DNA of 64,000 bases from Provencibacterium sp. (GTDB taxonomy: Bacteria > Bacillota > Clostridia > Oscillospirales > Ruminococcaceae): the NCBI GenBank assembly GCA_022792175.1, contig JAAWAN010000013.1, positions 86,009 through 150,008 of the forward strand, given 5' to 3'. The notes beneath the pieces are model-generated. The model did not search any database, had not been told where the DNA came from, and saw only the letters and a program-made list of their open reading frames with translations. Positions 35,048 through 42,894 of the stretch are shown here, one piece after another (positions within the stretch are counted from its first letter, which is position 1; each line of letters starts with the position of its first letter). Made by a program: the position numbers and the translations under genes.

Positions 35048-36304
35048 ATGCCGCCCGTCTACAGCTATAAGCACACGACGCATGCCTGCTACACCGCCTA
35101 TATCTCGCAGGCCATCGTCAACAATCTTGCCCCGCTGCTGTTCGTTATTTTTCAGGACCAGTTTTCCCTCTCGTTCGAGCAGGTGGGACGGCTGATTCTG
35201 TTAAACTTCGGCGTTCAGATTCTGGCCGACCTGCTGTCGGTGCGGTATGTCGACCGCATCGGCTACCGCAATTCCGCCCTTTTAGCCCACCTGCTCTGCG
35301 CGCTTGGGCTAATACTTTTGGGGCTTCTTCCCGCTTTGCTGCCCCTCCCCTTTCTGGGGCTGCATATCGCCGTTATCGTCTATGCGCTCGGCGGCGGGCT
35401 GCTCGAGGTGCTGGTCAGCCCCATCGTTGAAGCAATGCCCAATGAGGATAAGGAGGGCTCGATGAGCCTGCTGCATGCCTTCTACTGCTGGGGGCAGGTG
35501 CTGGTCGTAGTCTGCAGCACCGCCTTTCTCCGGCTTTTCGGCTCCGCTCTCTGGCCGCTGCTGCCTCTTTTATGGGCGCTCGTTCCCTTCTTAAACTTCT
35601 TTCGCTTTCGCCATGTGCCGATTGCCGAGCCGGCGAAGGAGGAGAAGCTGATGAGCCTTTTTGAGCTTCTCAAAAGCCGGATGTTCCTGCTCGCCCTTCT
35701 GCTGATGCTCTGCGCAGGCGCAGCCGAGCTTTCAATGTCTCAGTGGTCCTCCCTCTTTGCCGAGCGCGGGCTGGGCGTTCCCAAAATGCTCGGCGATCTT
35801 CTCGGGCCCTGCCTGTTCGCTGTTTTCATGGGCGCCGGCCGGACGCTTTACGGCATTTATGGCAGCCGGCTCAACCTGCGGCATTCGCTTCTCTTCTGCG
35901 GGGCGCTCTGCGTGCTCTGTTATCTGACAACCGTTTTCGCCCCCTGGCCGCTCCTCTCGCTTTTCGGCTGCGCGCTGTGCGGCTTCTCGGTCAGCCTGAT
36001 GTGGCCGGGCACCTTCTCGATGAGCACGGCCAGATTCCCGCGCGGCGGCACCGCCCTTTTCGGGATGCTCGCCGTTTTCGGCGACCTGGGCGGTTCGCTC
36101 GGCCCCTGGCTGACCGGGGTGGTTTCGGATGCCGCGCAGCGTCTTCCCGCCGTTTCCGCCCTGGCCCTCCGAAGAGGGGAAGAGCTAAGCCAGCTCTCCC
36201 TCAAGGCAGGGCTTTTAGCCGCCGCTCTCTTCCCGCTCATTCTGTTTATCGGCGTTGTGTTCTTCCGGCAGGAAAAGCCGAAGGAAGCGCCGCGCCCCCG
36301 GTAA
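35048..36304 (+). CDS. MFS transporter, sugar-type
   Basis: A 418-residue transporter with about 12 membrane segments. It opens HACYTAYISQAIVNNLAPLL and shows ALGGGLLEVLVSPIVEAMP near residue 115, a stretch with an acidic residue in helix 4 seen in FucP- and fungal-type sugar facilitators. The substrate is unknown. The ATG at 35048 is nine bases after AGAAAGG; an upstream in-frame ATG lacks spacing. An extended -10 (TGCTATACT) near 35008-35016 gives it its own promoter, divergent from the DUF2264 gene. Confidence 0.82.
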   Translation: MPPVYSYKHTTHACYTAYISQAIVNNLAPLLFVIFQDQFSLSFEQVGRLILLNFGVQILADLLSVRYVDRIGYRNSALLAHLLCALGLILLGLLPALLPLPFLGLHIAVIVYALGGGLLEVLVSPIVEAMPNEDKEGSMSLLHAFYCWGQVLVVVCSTAFLRLFGSALWPLLPLLWALVPFLNFFRFRHVPIAEPAKEEKLMSLFELLKSRMFLLALLLMLCAGAAELSMSQWSSLFAERGLGVPKMLGDLLGPCLFAVFMGAGRTLYGIYGSRLNLRHSLLFCGALCVLCYLTTVFAPWPLLSLFGCALCGFSVSLMWPGTFSMSTARFPRGGTALFGMLAVFGDLGGSLGPWLTGVVSDAAQRLPAVSALALRRGEELSQLSLKAGLLAAALFPLILFIGVVFFRQEKPKEAPRPR

Positions 36305-36323
36305 GGCGTCCCCTTCTCGTGGG

Positions 36324-36740
36324 CTATGCCCGGTGAAGTACCTTTCTCATGCCGCTGCCGCAGTGCTCATGCGGGATTTTCCGAAAGCCCAGCTTTTCAT
36401 AAAAGGGTTCCTTGCCCTTTTCTGCAATCAGCGAAACGCTCACCCTTCCGCCGGGCGGCATCTCCTTTTCGGCAAAGGCCAGCAGCCGCCCAATGATGGC
36501 GCGCCCGATACCCTGCCCCTGATACTCCGGCCGGACAACAACATCGACAATGGTATCATATAACCCGTCGCCGATAAGGCGTCCCATCCCAACAGGGGTA
36601 TCTCCCTCTAAAACTGCCAGCGTGCAAAGTCCCCGTCCGAGCGCGGCCGCCGCCTGCTCCTGCTGCATCCGGAGCCAGCCGACGCTCTCCCGCAGGCACT
36701 GGTAGTCCTGCACGGTCAATGAGTTTTCTTTAAAAATCAT
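36324..36740 (-). CDS. GNAT-family N-acetyltransferase
   Basis: A 138-residue acetyltransferase. The acetyl-CoA binding loop VRPEYQGQGIGRAIIGRLLAF (first 20 residues shown less the last) contains the Q/RxxGxG/A motif as QGQGIG, and EPFYEKLGFRKIP is the usual motif B end. Substrate unknown; small GNATs of this type modify amines or protein N-termini. It is a single gene convergent with the MFS transporter. Confidence 0.87.
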   Translation of the reverse strand: MIFKENSLTVQDYQCLRESVGWLRMQQEQAAAALGRGLCTLAVLEGDTPVGMGRLIGDGLYDTIVDVVVRPEYQGQGIGRAIIGRLLAFAEKEMPPGGRVSVSLIAEKGKEPFYEKLGFRKIPHEHCGSGMRKVLHRA

Positions 36741-36926
36741 CTTCCAAGCGCTTCCTTTTCATCCGGCCGGTCAAAAAGCTGTTTATGGCATCCGCCGTCA
36801 GACGGCGGACAGCACCGCTTTTCACCAACCGGTTATTTTGATTTTAATCGCGAAAAACTGAAATATAAGCCCGGCATATCCCTGAAAGCCGGGCTGCCTG
36901 CTTTCAGAAGAAGGGAGGAAACTGCC

Positions 36927-38966
36927 CTGAATCCCGACACCGATATCCAGTTCTGCAAAGGGGTTGGCCCCGCCCGCGCCCGGCTTTATCACCGGCTGGG
37001 TATAAATACCCTCTATGATCTCTGCCGCCATTTTCCGCGCGACTATCTGGATCTTAGTGCCGTTACCCCCTGCGCAGACTGCCGGGCAGGGGTGGAACAG
37101 GCGGTGCGCGCCGCCGTTTTAAGAAAAAAGCCGGAGGCCCGGCTGCGGGGCGGGCTCACCCTCTACCGGCTCACCGCGGCGGATGAGAGCGGAGAAATCA
37201 CCATCACCTTTTTTAACAACCGCTATGCCTTCGAGGCGCTTCACACCGGCGAAGAGTATCTTTTCTATGGACCCGTCCGTCTCTCCGGCGGACGGCCGGA
37301 AATGAGCTCGCCTCAGGTATTTTCCGCCGAAGCCGCCGGAGGGCTGATGCCGATCTATCCATTGACGGCCGGCCTTTCCTCCAGGATCATCTCCGGAAAT
37401 ATCCGGCAGGCGCTCGAGGCGCTGCGCGGCCAGCTGGCAGACCCCCTGCCGCCATCTGTCCGCAGCCGGTATCAGCTCTGCGAGCTCGGCTTTGCGCTGC
37501 AGAATATCCATTTCCCCGCCGACCGGCATGCCCTCTCTATTGCCCGCGAGCGGCTCATCTTCGAGGAGCTGTTTATCCTGGCCGTCTCGCTGCGCAGGGT
37601 GCGCTGCGAGCGCAAAAAGGAGAGCCCGGTCCCCGTCTGCGGCTTTTCGCCGGAAACCTTCTACCGCTCGCTCCCCTTCTCCCCCACCGGTGCGCAGCGC
37701 CGGGCGGTAGAGGCCATCCTCTCCGATATGGCGAGCGGCGCACCGATGAACCGGCTGCTGCAGGGAGATGTCGGCTCCGGAAAAACGCTGGTAGCCGCCG
37801 CCGCCTGCCTGGCGGCCGCCCACAATGGCTGCCAATGCGCCGTTATGGCACCTACCGAAATTCTTGCCGGACAGCATGCCGCCTCCTTTTCCGCCTTTTT
37901 GGAGCCGTTCGGCGTTAAAACCATTCTGCTGACCGGCTCGATGAAGGCCAGGGAGCGCCGCCTGGCGCTCGAAGCGCTGAAAAGCGGGGAGGCCGGCGTC
38001 GCCGTCGGCACCCATGCGCTGCTGACAGAAGATGTTTGCTTTCACAACCTGGGGCTGGCTGTTACTGATGAGCAGCACCGCTTCGGCGTGCGCCAGCGGG
38101 TTTTGCTGCGCGAAAAGAGCGCCGACCCGCATATGCTCGTCATGTCCGCCACCCCCATCCCCCGCACGCTGGCGCTGATGATCTACGGCGATCTGGATGT
38201 CACCCTGCTCGATGAGCTGCCCCCCGGCCGGCAGAAGGTGGAAACCTACTGCATCTCCTCTCATAAGCTTTCCCGCGCCTATGGCTTCATCCGCAGCCGG
38301 CTGGATGAGGGGCAGCAGGCCTACCTCGTCTGCCCGCTGGTCAGCGAGCAGGAGGAGGAAAGCGGGCTGCCCTCCGCCGAAAAAACCGCCCGCGAGCTGT
38401 CGGAAGGCCCCTTCTCCGGCTATCGCATCGGCCTGCTGCATGGCAAGCTGCGGCCCGCCGAAAAGGAGCGGATAATGCGCGCCTTCAAGGAGGGGGAAAT
38501 TCAGCTGCTCGTCTGCACCACCGTCATCGAGGTGGGGGTGGATGTGCCGAACGCGACGGTGATGCTCTGCATGGCCGCCGACCGCTTCGGCCTCTCCCAG
38601 CTGCATCAGCTGCGCGGACGGGTGGGCCGCGGGAAAAAGGCCTCCTGCTGTATTCTTGTTTCGGATGCGCGGGGGGAAACCGCGCGCGAACGGCTAAAGG
38701 CGATGTGCGAAACGAACGACGGCTTTCAAATCGCCGAATTTGATTTAAAGCAGCGCGGCCCGGGCGATTTCTTCGGCGGCCGGCAGCATGGCCTGCCGCA
38801 TATGCAGATTGCTGACATGGCGCGCGATCTGCATATGCTGGAAAACGTTCAGCAGGCGGCCGAAAAGCTGCTTCTGGCAGACCCGGAGCTGAATCTTCCG
38901 GAGCATGCTGCGCTGCGCGAGCGCTGCCAGCTCCTCACGGCCGGCATCGGCGACCGGCCCAACTGA
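36927..38966 (+). CDS. recG: ATP-dependent DNA helicase RecG, apparent CTG start
   Basis: A 679-residue branch-migration helicase that rescues stalled replication forks and processes Holliday junctions. The N-terminal wedge begins IQFCKGVGPARARLYHRLGI; the helicase core has Walker A GDVGSGKT, the DEQH box TDEQHRFG, motif III SATPIPRTLAL and motif VI QLRGRVGRG, all intact. The first ATG/GTG/TTG in frame is at 37092, which would remove 55 conserved residues. A CTG at 36927, eight bases after GGGAGG and eight residues before the wedge motif, restores a normal length, so I use it. It is followed by a metallo-hydrolase gene 41 bases later. Confidence 0.9.
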   Translation: MNPDTDIQFCKGVGPARARLYHRLGINTLYDLCRHFPRDYLDLSAVTPCADCRAGVEQAVRAAVLRKKPEARLRGGLTLYRLTAADESGEITITFFNNRYAFEALHTGEEYLFYGPVRLSGGRPEMSSPQVFSAEAAGGLMPIYPLTAGLSSRIISGNIRQALEALRGQLADPLPPSVRSRYQLCELGFALQNIHFPADRHALSIARERLIFEELFILAVSLRRVRCERKKESPVPVCGFSPETFYRSLPFSPTGAQRRAVEAILSDMASGAPMNRLLQGDVGSGKTLVAAAACLAAAHNGCQCAVMAPTEILAGQHAASFSAFLEPFGVKTILLTGSMKARERRLALEALKSGEAGVAVGTHALLTEDVCFHNLGLAVTDEQHRFGVRQRVLLREKSADPHMLVMSATPIPRTLALMIYGDLDVTLLDELPPGRQKVETYCISSHKLSRAYGFIRSRLDEGQQAYLVCPLVSEQEEESGLPSAEKTARELSEGPFSGYRIGLLHGKLRPAEKERIMRAFKEGEIQLLVCTTVIEVGVDVPNATVMLCMAADRFGLSQLHQLRGRVGRGKKASCCILVSDARGETARERLKAMCETNDGFQIAEFDLKQRGPGDFFGGRQHGLPHMQIADMARDLHMLENVQQAAEKLLLADPELNLPEHAALRERCQLLTAGIGDRPN

Positions 38967-39007
38967 ACACACCGTTTTAAAAAAACGCCGGCAAAGGAGC
39001 CAGTGCA

Positions 39008-39856
39008 TTGAAAATCACCTTTTTGGGAACGGCCGCCGCTACCGGCATGCCGCTGCCCTTCTGCGGCTGCGAAACCTGCCGGCAGGCGCGCAGATTGGGC
39101 GGCAAAGATATCCGGCGGCGCGCCTGCCTGCTCATAAACGAGGAGCTTCTCATCGACCTCGGGCCGGATGCGCCCGCGGCCTGCAGCCGGTATGCCATCG
39201 ACCTGAGCAAAATCCGTTATCTTCTACAGACACATGCTCACTCCGACCACTTTGATGCCGGGCATTTCATCACCCGGCACCCGGACTATGCCGTCAAAGA
39301 GGTTTCGCCGCTGCTGCTGGCCGCTTCCCCCGCCACCCTGCGGGCGATGAACGAGGCCCTGCGGTGGGAGGATGGCGGCGCGGACCTCTTCTCTTCGGAT
39401 TTTCAGCGGCTGCTCCGTTTTTCGCTGCAGCCGGTTTCCCCTTTCGAAACCATCCGGCTGGGGGACTATACGGTAACCGGGCTGGACGCGCTGCACGACG
39501 CCCGGCAGCAGGCGCTCATCTATCTCATCGAGCGGGACAAAAAACGGCTGCTCTATGGGACCGATCTGTGCCGGCTGAGCGAAGAGAATTTCCGGTGGCT
39601 GAAAGGACGGCCTCTCGACCTGCTCATTCTCGATCAGACCTATGGGGAGGGCCATAATGCCGGAGGTCATCTGGATGCCGGACAGGTCATAAAAACGCTG
39701 CACCGGCTCGCCGCACAGGGAAGCTTAAACAGCCGGAGCCGGTGCTATGTTACCCACCTCTCCCATGAGGGGAACCCGGTCCACCGGCAGCTGCAAAGGC
39801 AGACAAAGAGTCATGGCTATTCCGCCGCCTACGACGGGCTGACGCTGCATATTTAA
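39008..39856 (+). CDS. PhnP-like metallo-beta-lactamase-fold hydrolase
   Basis: A 282-residue MBL-fold phosphodiesterase-like protein. FLGTAAATGMPLPFCGCETCR near the N-terminus (first 20 residues typical) resembles PhnP, and THAHSDHFDAGH supplies the HxHxDH zinc site; a later TDLCRLSEENFRWL and YVTHLSHEG add metal ligands. PhnP cleaves cyclic phosphate esters; no phn genes lie here, so the substrate is open. The start is TTG at 39008, eight bases after AAGGAG. It lies 41 bases behind recG, probably in the same transcript, and is followed by a terminator. Confidence 0.83.
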   Translation: MKITFLGTAAATGMPLPFCGCETCRQARRLGGKDIRRRACLLINEELLIDLGPDAPAACSRYAIDLSKIRYLLQTHAHSDHFDAGHFITRHPDYAVKEVSPLLLAASPATLRAMNEALRWEDGGADLFSSDFQRLLRFSLQPVSPFETIRLGDYTVTGLDALHDARQQALIYLIERDKKRLLYGTDLCRLSEENFRWLKGRPLDLLILDQTYGEGHNAGGHLDAGQVIKTLHRLAAQGSLNSRSRCYVTHLSHEGNPVHRQLQRQTKSHGYSAAYDGLTLHI

Positions 39857-39934
39857 AAGCCGGGATTATAAAAAGTAGGTTTTAAGCCCGCTTAAAATCA
39901 GAAACAGCAGCGGTTTCGCGCCAAAAGATGCAAA

Positions 39935-39971
39935 ATTCGGGACGCAGGCTTCGCCCCGAATGCGTTTTTTT
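39935..39971 (+). terminator. Terminator of the recG transcript
   Basis: ATTCGGG (39935-39941) pairs with CCCGAAT (39955-39961), followed by seven T. A second hairpin, AGGGCAT/ATGCCCT at 39975-39998, lies between it and the convergent rapZ stop. Confidence 0.8.
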
Positions 39972-39999
39972 CAGAGGGCATGTTGCAAAATGCCCTTTC

Positions 40000-40869
40000 T
40001 TATCCCATCCCCGCTTTATCCTTATCCCGGTGGCTAATGACCACTCGCACTTCCTTTTCCTGCAGGCGACTGCCGATGGCCTGCGCAAAGGCGACCGAGC
40101 GGTGCTTGCCGCCGGTGCAGCCAACGGCAATCACCAGCTGGCTCTTCCCCTCCTCCACATAAAGCGGAAGCAAAAAGTCGATCAGTCCCTGCAGGCGCGC
40201 GAGCAGCTCCCGGGTCTGGGGAAACTGCATAATATAGCTGCGCACCGGCTCTTCAAGCCCGGTACGCTCCCGCAGCTCAGGAACATAAAAGGGGTTGGGC
40301 AGACAGCGGACATCAAAAACCAGGTCTGCCTCACTGGGCAGCCCATATTTGAAGCCGAAGGACATGCACTGCACCAGCATAGCCTGTCCCGCTTCCTCCA
40401 CAAAGGTGCTGACAATCTGCTCCTTGAGCTGAGAAACGGTCATCTGCGAGGTATCCATTACATAGTCCGCGCGCAGCCGGGCGGCCTGCAGCAGCCGCCT
40501 TTCAGCGGAGATCGCCTCCTGCAGCGTTAAAATGCTGCCGCCCAAAAGCGGATGCTTTCGCCGCCCCTCCTTGAATCTTTTGAGCAGCACCCCGTCCTCC
40601 GCATCCAGAAAAAGCAGCCGATAGGCCTGCCTGCTGCGGCTCAGCTCCTCGAGCGAGGAGATAAAGTCGCGGAACATCTCCCGTCCGCGCGCATCTACGA
40701 CGACCGCTATGCGGTCGATACTCCCGCCGGATATTTTGTAAAGCTCGATGAACTTGCCGAGCATCTGCGGCGGAACGTTATCCACACAGAAAAAGCCGAT
40801 ATCCTCCAGCACATCAATCACCTTGGATTTCCCGGCGCCTGACATGCCCGTTACGATAACAAATTCCAT
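40000..40869 (-). CDS. rapZ: RNase adapter / nucleotide-binding protein RapZ (YvcJ)
   Basis: A 289-residue P-loop protein of the UPF0042 family. Walker A GMSGAGKS at residues 8-15, GFFCVDNVPP near 27, and the C-terminal VIAVGCTGGKHRSVAFAQAI with DKD near the end are diagnostic. In enterobacteria RapZ controls amino-sugar synthesis through a small RNA; in Bacillus YvcJ binds nucleotides and affects competence. In most Firmicutes it precedes yvcK and whiA, but here no such genes follow on its strand, so the cluster is split. A GGGGGAAG site precedes the ATG. Confidence 0.92.
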   Translation of the reverse strand: MEFVIVTGMSGAGKSKVIDVLEDIGFFCVDNVPPQMLGKFIELYKISGGSIDRIAVVVDARGREMFRDFISSLEELSRSRQAYRLLFLDAEDGVLLKRFKEGRRKHPLLGGSILTLQEAISAERRLLQAARLRADYVMDTSQMTVSQLKEQIVSTFVEEAGQAMLVQCMSFGFKYGLPSEADLVFDVRCLPNPFYVPELRERTGLEEPVRSYIMQFPQTRELLARLQGLIDFLLPLYVEEGKSQLVIAVGCTGGKHRSVAFAQAIGSRLQEKEVRVVISHRDKDKAGMG

Positions 40870-40961
40870 GGCTGCTTCCCCCTTCTCTTTGCCACCCCTA
40901 TCTTAGCACAATTTCTTTTAAAAGAAAACCAAAAAGGCTTCTCATTTTTCAACTTATATGC

Positions 40962-41081
40962 TATAATTATAAGATATCAGGAGAGCTTTTTTACCTGTAT
41001 AGCAGAGCCGCCCGTCGGGCGGCTGTTTCCATTTTCCTTGTCAGCGGTAAGACTCGCTCTCCACATCAAACATAGCAGGAG
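40962..41081 (+). promoter_or_regulatory. Extended -10 promoter and structured leader of the MgtC-like gene
   Basis: An extended -10 TGCTATAAT (TATAAT at 40962-40967) predicts a start near 40974. The ~105-base leader folds around a closing stem GGAGAGC (40980-40986) with GCTCTCC (41056-41062), enclosing a strong hairpin at 41006-41024 (AGCCGCC/GGCGGCT) and a ~30-base single-stranded region. This compact closed multi-stem layout is that of a riboswitch aptamer, and the 3' strand ends just before the ribosome site at 41077. I could not match M-box, Mn2+, fluoride or NiCo consensus sequences. Confidence 0.5.
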
Positions 41082-41093
41082 ATGCAGCAAAAA

Positions 41094-41783
41094 ATGGAAT
41101 CCTTCATCAGCGCCGCCTATTGGTTCACCCAGCTCGAATATGTTTTCCGCCTTCTGGCAGCAGGTATCTGCGGGGCCGCCGTCGGCTTCGAACGAAAAAA
41201 TCGCCTGAAGGAGGCAGGCATTCGCACCCACCTCATCGTATCGCTCGCCTCTTCCCTGATGATGATTATCTCCAAATACGGGTTTTATGATGTCATTATT
41301 CAGGACAGCATCAATCTCGATCCCTCCCGTATTGCGTCGGGTATCGTTTCCGGCATCGGTTTTCTGGGGACTGGTATGATTTTAATCCGCAACAAATCCA
41401 TCAGCGGACTGACGACGGCTGCCGGCATCTGGGCGACGATGGGCGTCGGCATGGCCATCGGCGGCGGCATGTATGTGCTGGGCTTTTGCGCAACGGTGAT
41501 TATCATCCTCGCGCAGATTCTTCTGCATCGCAATCTTCACTGGCTGCAGATGCCGATGGTGGAGCCGATTGTTATTCATCTATATGATAACGCCGAGGCC
41601 ATCGCTTTTCTGCAGCAGCAGCTGAACACCCATAAAATCCAGGTCATCAACCTGAAGGCAGATAAAAGCGAAGCGGGCATGCTGGAGGTCAGCCTGATTG
41701 TCAAGCTGCCCTCGGGCTATGAGGTGCTGCAGCTGGTCAGCCTGTTTGATGAAAGCCCCTACATCCAGTCGGTAGAGCTGTAA
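41094..41783 (+). CDS. MgtC/SapB-family membrane protein
   Basis: A 229-residue protein. The N-terminal ~130 residues hold four or five membrane helices with the family motifs AAGICGAAVGFERKNRLKEAGIRTH (parts), GFLGTGMILIRNKSISGLTTAAGIW and MGVGMAIGGG; the C-terminal ~90 residues form a small ACT-like cytoplasmic domain. MgtC proteins affect Mg2+ homeostasis, ATP synthase and membrane potential; the exact role in clostridia is open. Two ATG codons occur; the one at 41094 is 12 bases after AGGAG, whereas 41082 abuts it directly. The structured leader implies regulation at RNA level. Confidence 0.88.
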   Translation: MESFISAAYWFTQLEYVFRLLAAGICGAAVGFERKNRLKEAGIRTHLIVSLASSLMMIISKYGFYDVIIQDSINLDPSRIASGIVSGIGFLGTGMILIRNKSISGLTTAAGIWATMGVGMAIGGGMYVLGFCATVIIILAQILLHRNLHWLQMPMVEPIVIHLYDNAEAIAFLQQQLNTHKIQVINLKADKSEAGMLEVSLIVKLPSGYEVLQLVSLFDESPYIQSVEL

Positions 41784-41863
41784 AAAAGCCGGAATGAAAA
41801 AGCGCAGCGGGGGCGGCAGGACTGCACTTTCCCGCGCATGAAACGGAAAGGAAGAGTAGCGGT

Positions 41864-42775
41864 ATGAATAAGGTCTGTATCCTGTTCTGCGGCCAGGGCT
41901 CGCAGACGCCCGGCATGGGCAGGGAGCTCTATGAAAACAGCGAGGCGGTCCGGCAGATGTTCTCCCTCGGCAGCGAAATCCTCGGCTATGACCTCCCCGG
42001 GCTCTGCTTTTCGGCGGATGCCGCCACGCTCAGCCGCACCGAAAACGCGCAGCCGGCTATCTTCGCCGTCTCTCTGGCAGGGCTTATCGCGCTCAGAGAG
42101 CGGGGGATAGAGCCAGGCGCAGTTGCCGGGCATTCGCTGGGGGAATATGGCGCGCTGTGCGCCGCAGGCGTCCTCTCGACAGAGGATGGGTTCCGGGCCA
42201 TCAAGGCGCGGGCAGCGGCCATGTCGCAGATTTCCGGCGGCGCGATGGCCGCCATCCTCGGCTCGGACGAGGAGACGGTGGCAGAGGTCTGCGAACAAAC
42301 GCCCGGCTATGTTCTGCCGGTCAACTACAATTCCCCCGCCCAGACGGTCATCGCCGGTGAGGAGCCGGCCGTTCTCGCCGCCATGCAGGTCTTTTCCGAG
42401 CGAGGGCTGCGTGCTGTCCGCCTGCAGGTATCCGGCGCCTTTCATACCCGGCTGATGGCAGATGCCGCCGTCCGGTTCAAAGAGGCCATACAGGATCTGC
42501 CCTGGAAGCAGCCGGCTGTTCCCTACTATTCCAACCTGACCGGCGGGCGCATTGAGCGCTTTGAAAGCCTGCCTGATTATCTGCAGCAGCATATGCTCTC
42601 CCCCGTCCTCTTTACGCGGGAGCTCGGAGTGCTTTCTGATGACGGATACGAGCAGTTTATTGAGGTGGGGCCGGGCAAGGTGCTCTGCGGCCTTGTCAAG
42701 CGCACGCTGCGCGGTACGCGGCCGGTAAACATCGAAACCGCCGCCGACCTTGAAAAGGCCGCCGCGCTGAAATAA
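41864..42775 (+). CDS. fabD: Malonyl-CoA:ACP transacylase
   Basis: A 303-residue enzyme that moves malonyl groups from CoA to acyl carrier protein for fatty acid elongation. GQGSQTPGMG near residue 11, the nucleophile serine in AGHSLGEYGAL near 90, the catalytic His in SGAFHTRLM near 200 and the late EVGPGKVLCGLVKR are all present. It stands alone, 80 bases after the MgtC-like gene, rather than in the usual fab cluster, so it may be a second copy serving another synthase, or the fab genes are dispersed here. A strong terminator follows. Confidence 0.93.
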   Translation: MNKVCILFCGQGSQTPGMGRELYENSEAVRQMFSLGSEILGYDLPGLCFSADAATLSRTENAQPAIFAVSLAGLIALRERGIEPGAVAGHSLGEYGALCAAGVLSTEDGFRAIKARAAAMSQISGGAMAAILGSDEETVAEVCEQTPGYVLPVNYNSPAQTVIAGEEPAVLAAMQVFSERGLRAVRLQVSGAFHTRLMADAAVRFKEAIQDLPWKQPAVPYYSNLTGGRIERFESLPDYLQQHMLSPVLFTRELGVLSDDGYEQFIEVGPGKVLCGLVKRTLRGTRPVNIETAADLEKAAALK

Positions 42776-42801
42776 GCCAGTAAAACAGGCGCTGAATTTT
42801 T

Positions 42802-42841
42802 AAAAAACGGCGGCTTCGCTGAAACGAGGCCGCCGTTTTTT
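42802..42841. terminator. Bidirectional terminator between fabD and GH3 genes
   Basis: AAAAAACGGCGGC (42802-42814) pairs with GCCGCCGTTTTTT (42829-42841), usable from both converging genes. A smaller stem TCGGGG/CCCCGA lies at 42859-42877. Confidence 0.88.
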
Positions 42842-42894
42842 CCATTTTCCTTCTGTCTATCGGGGAACTCCGCCCCGAGAGAGACGGGACCCCT

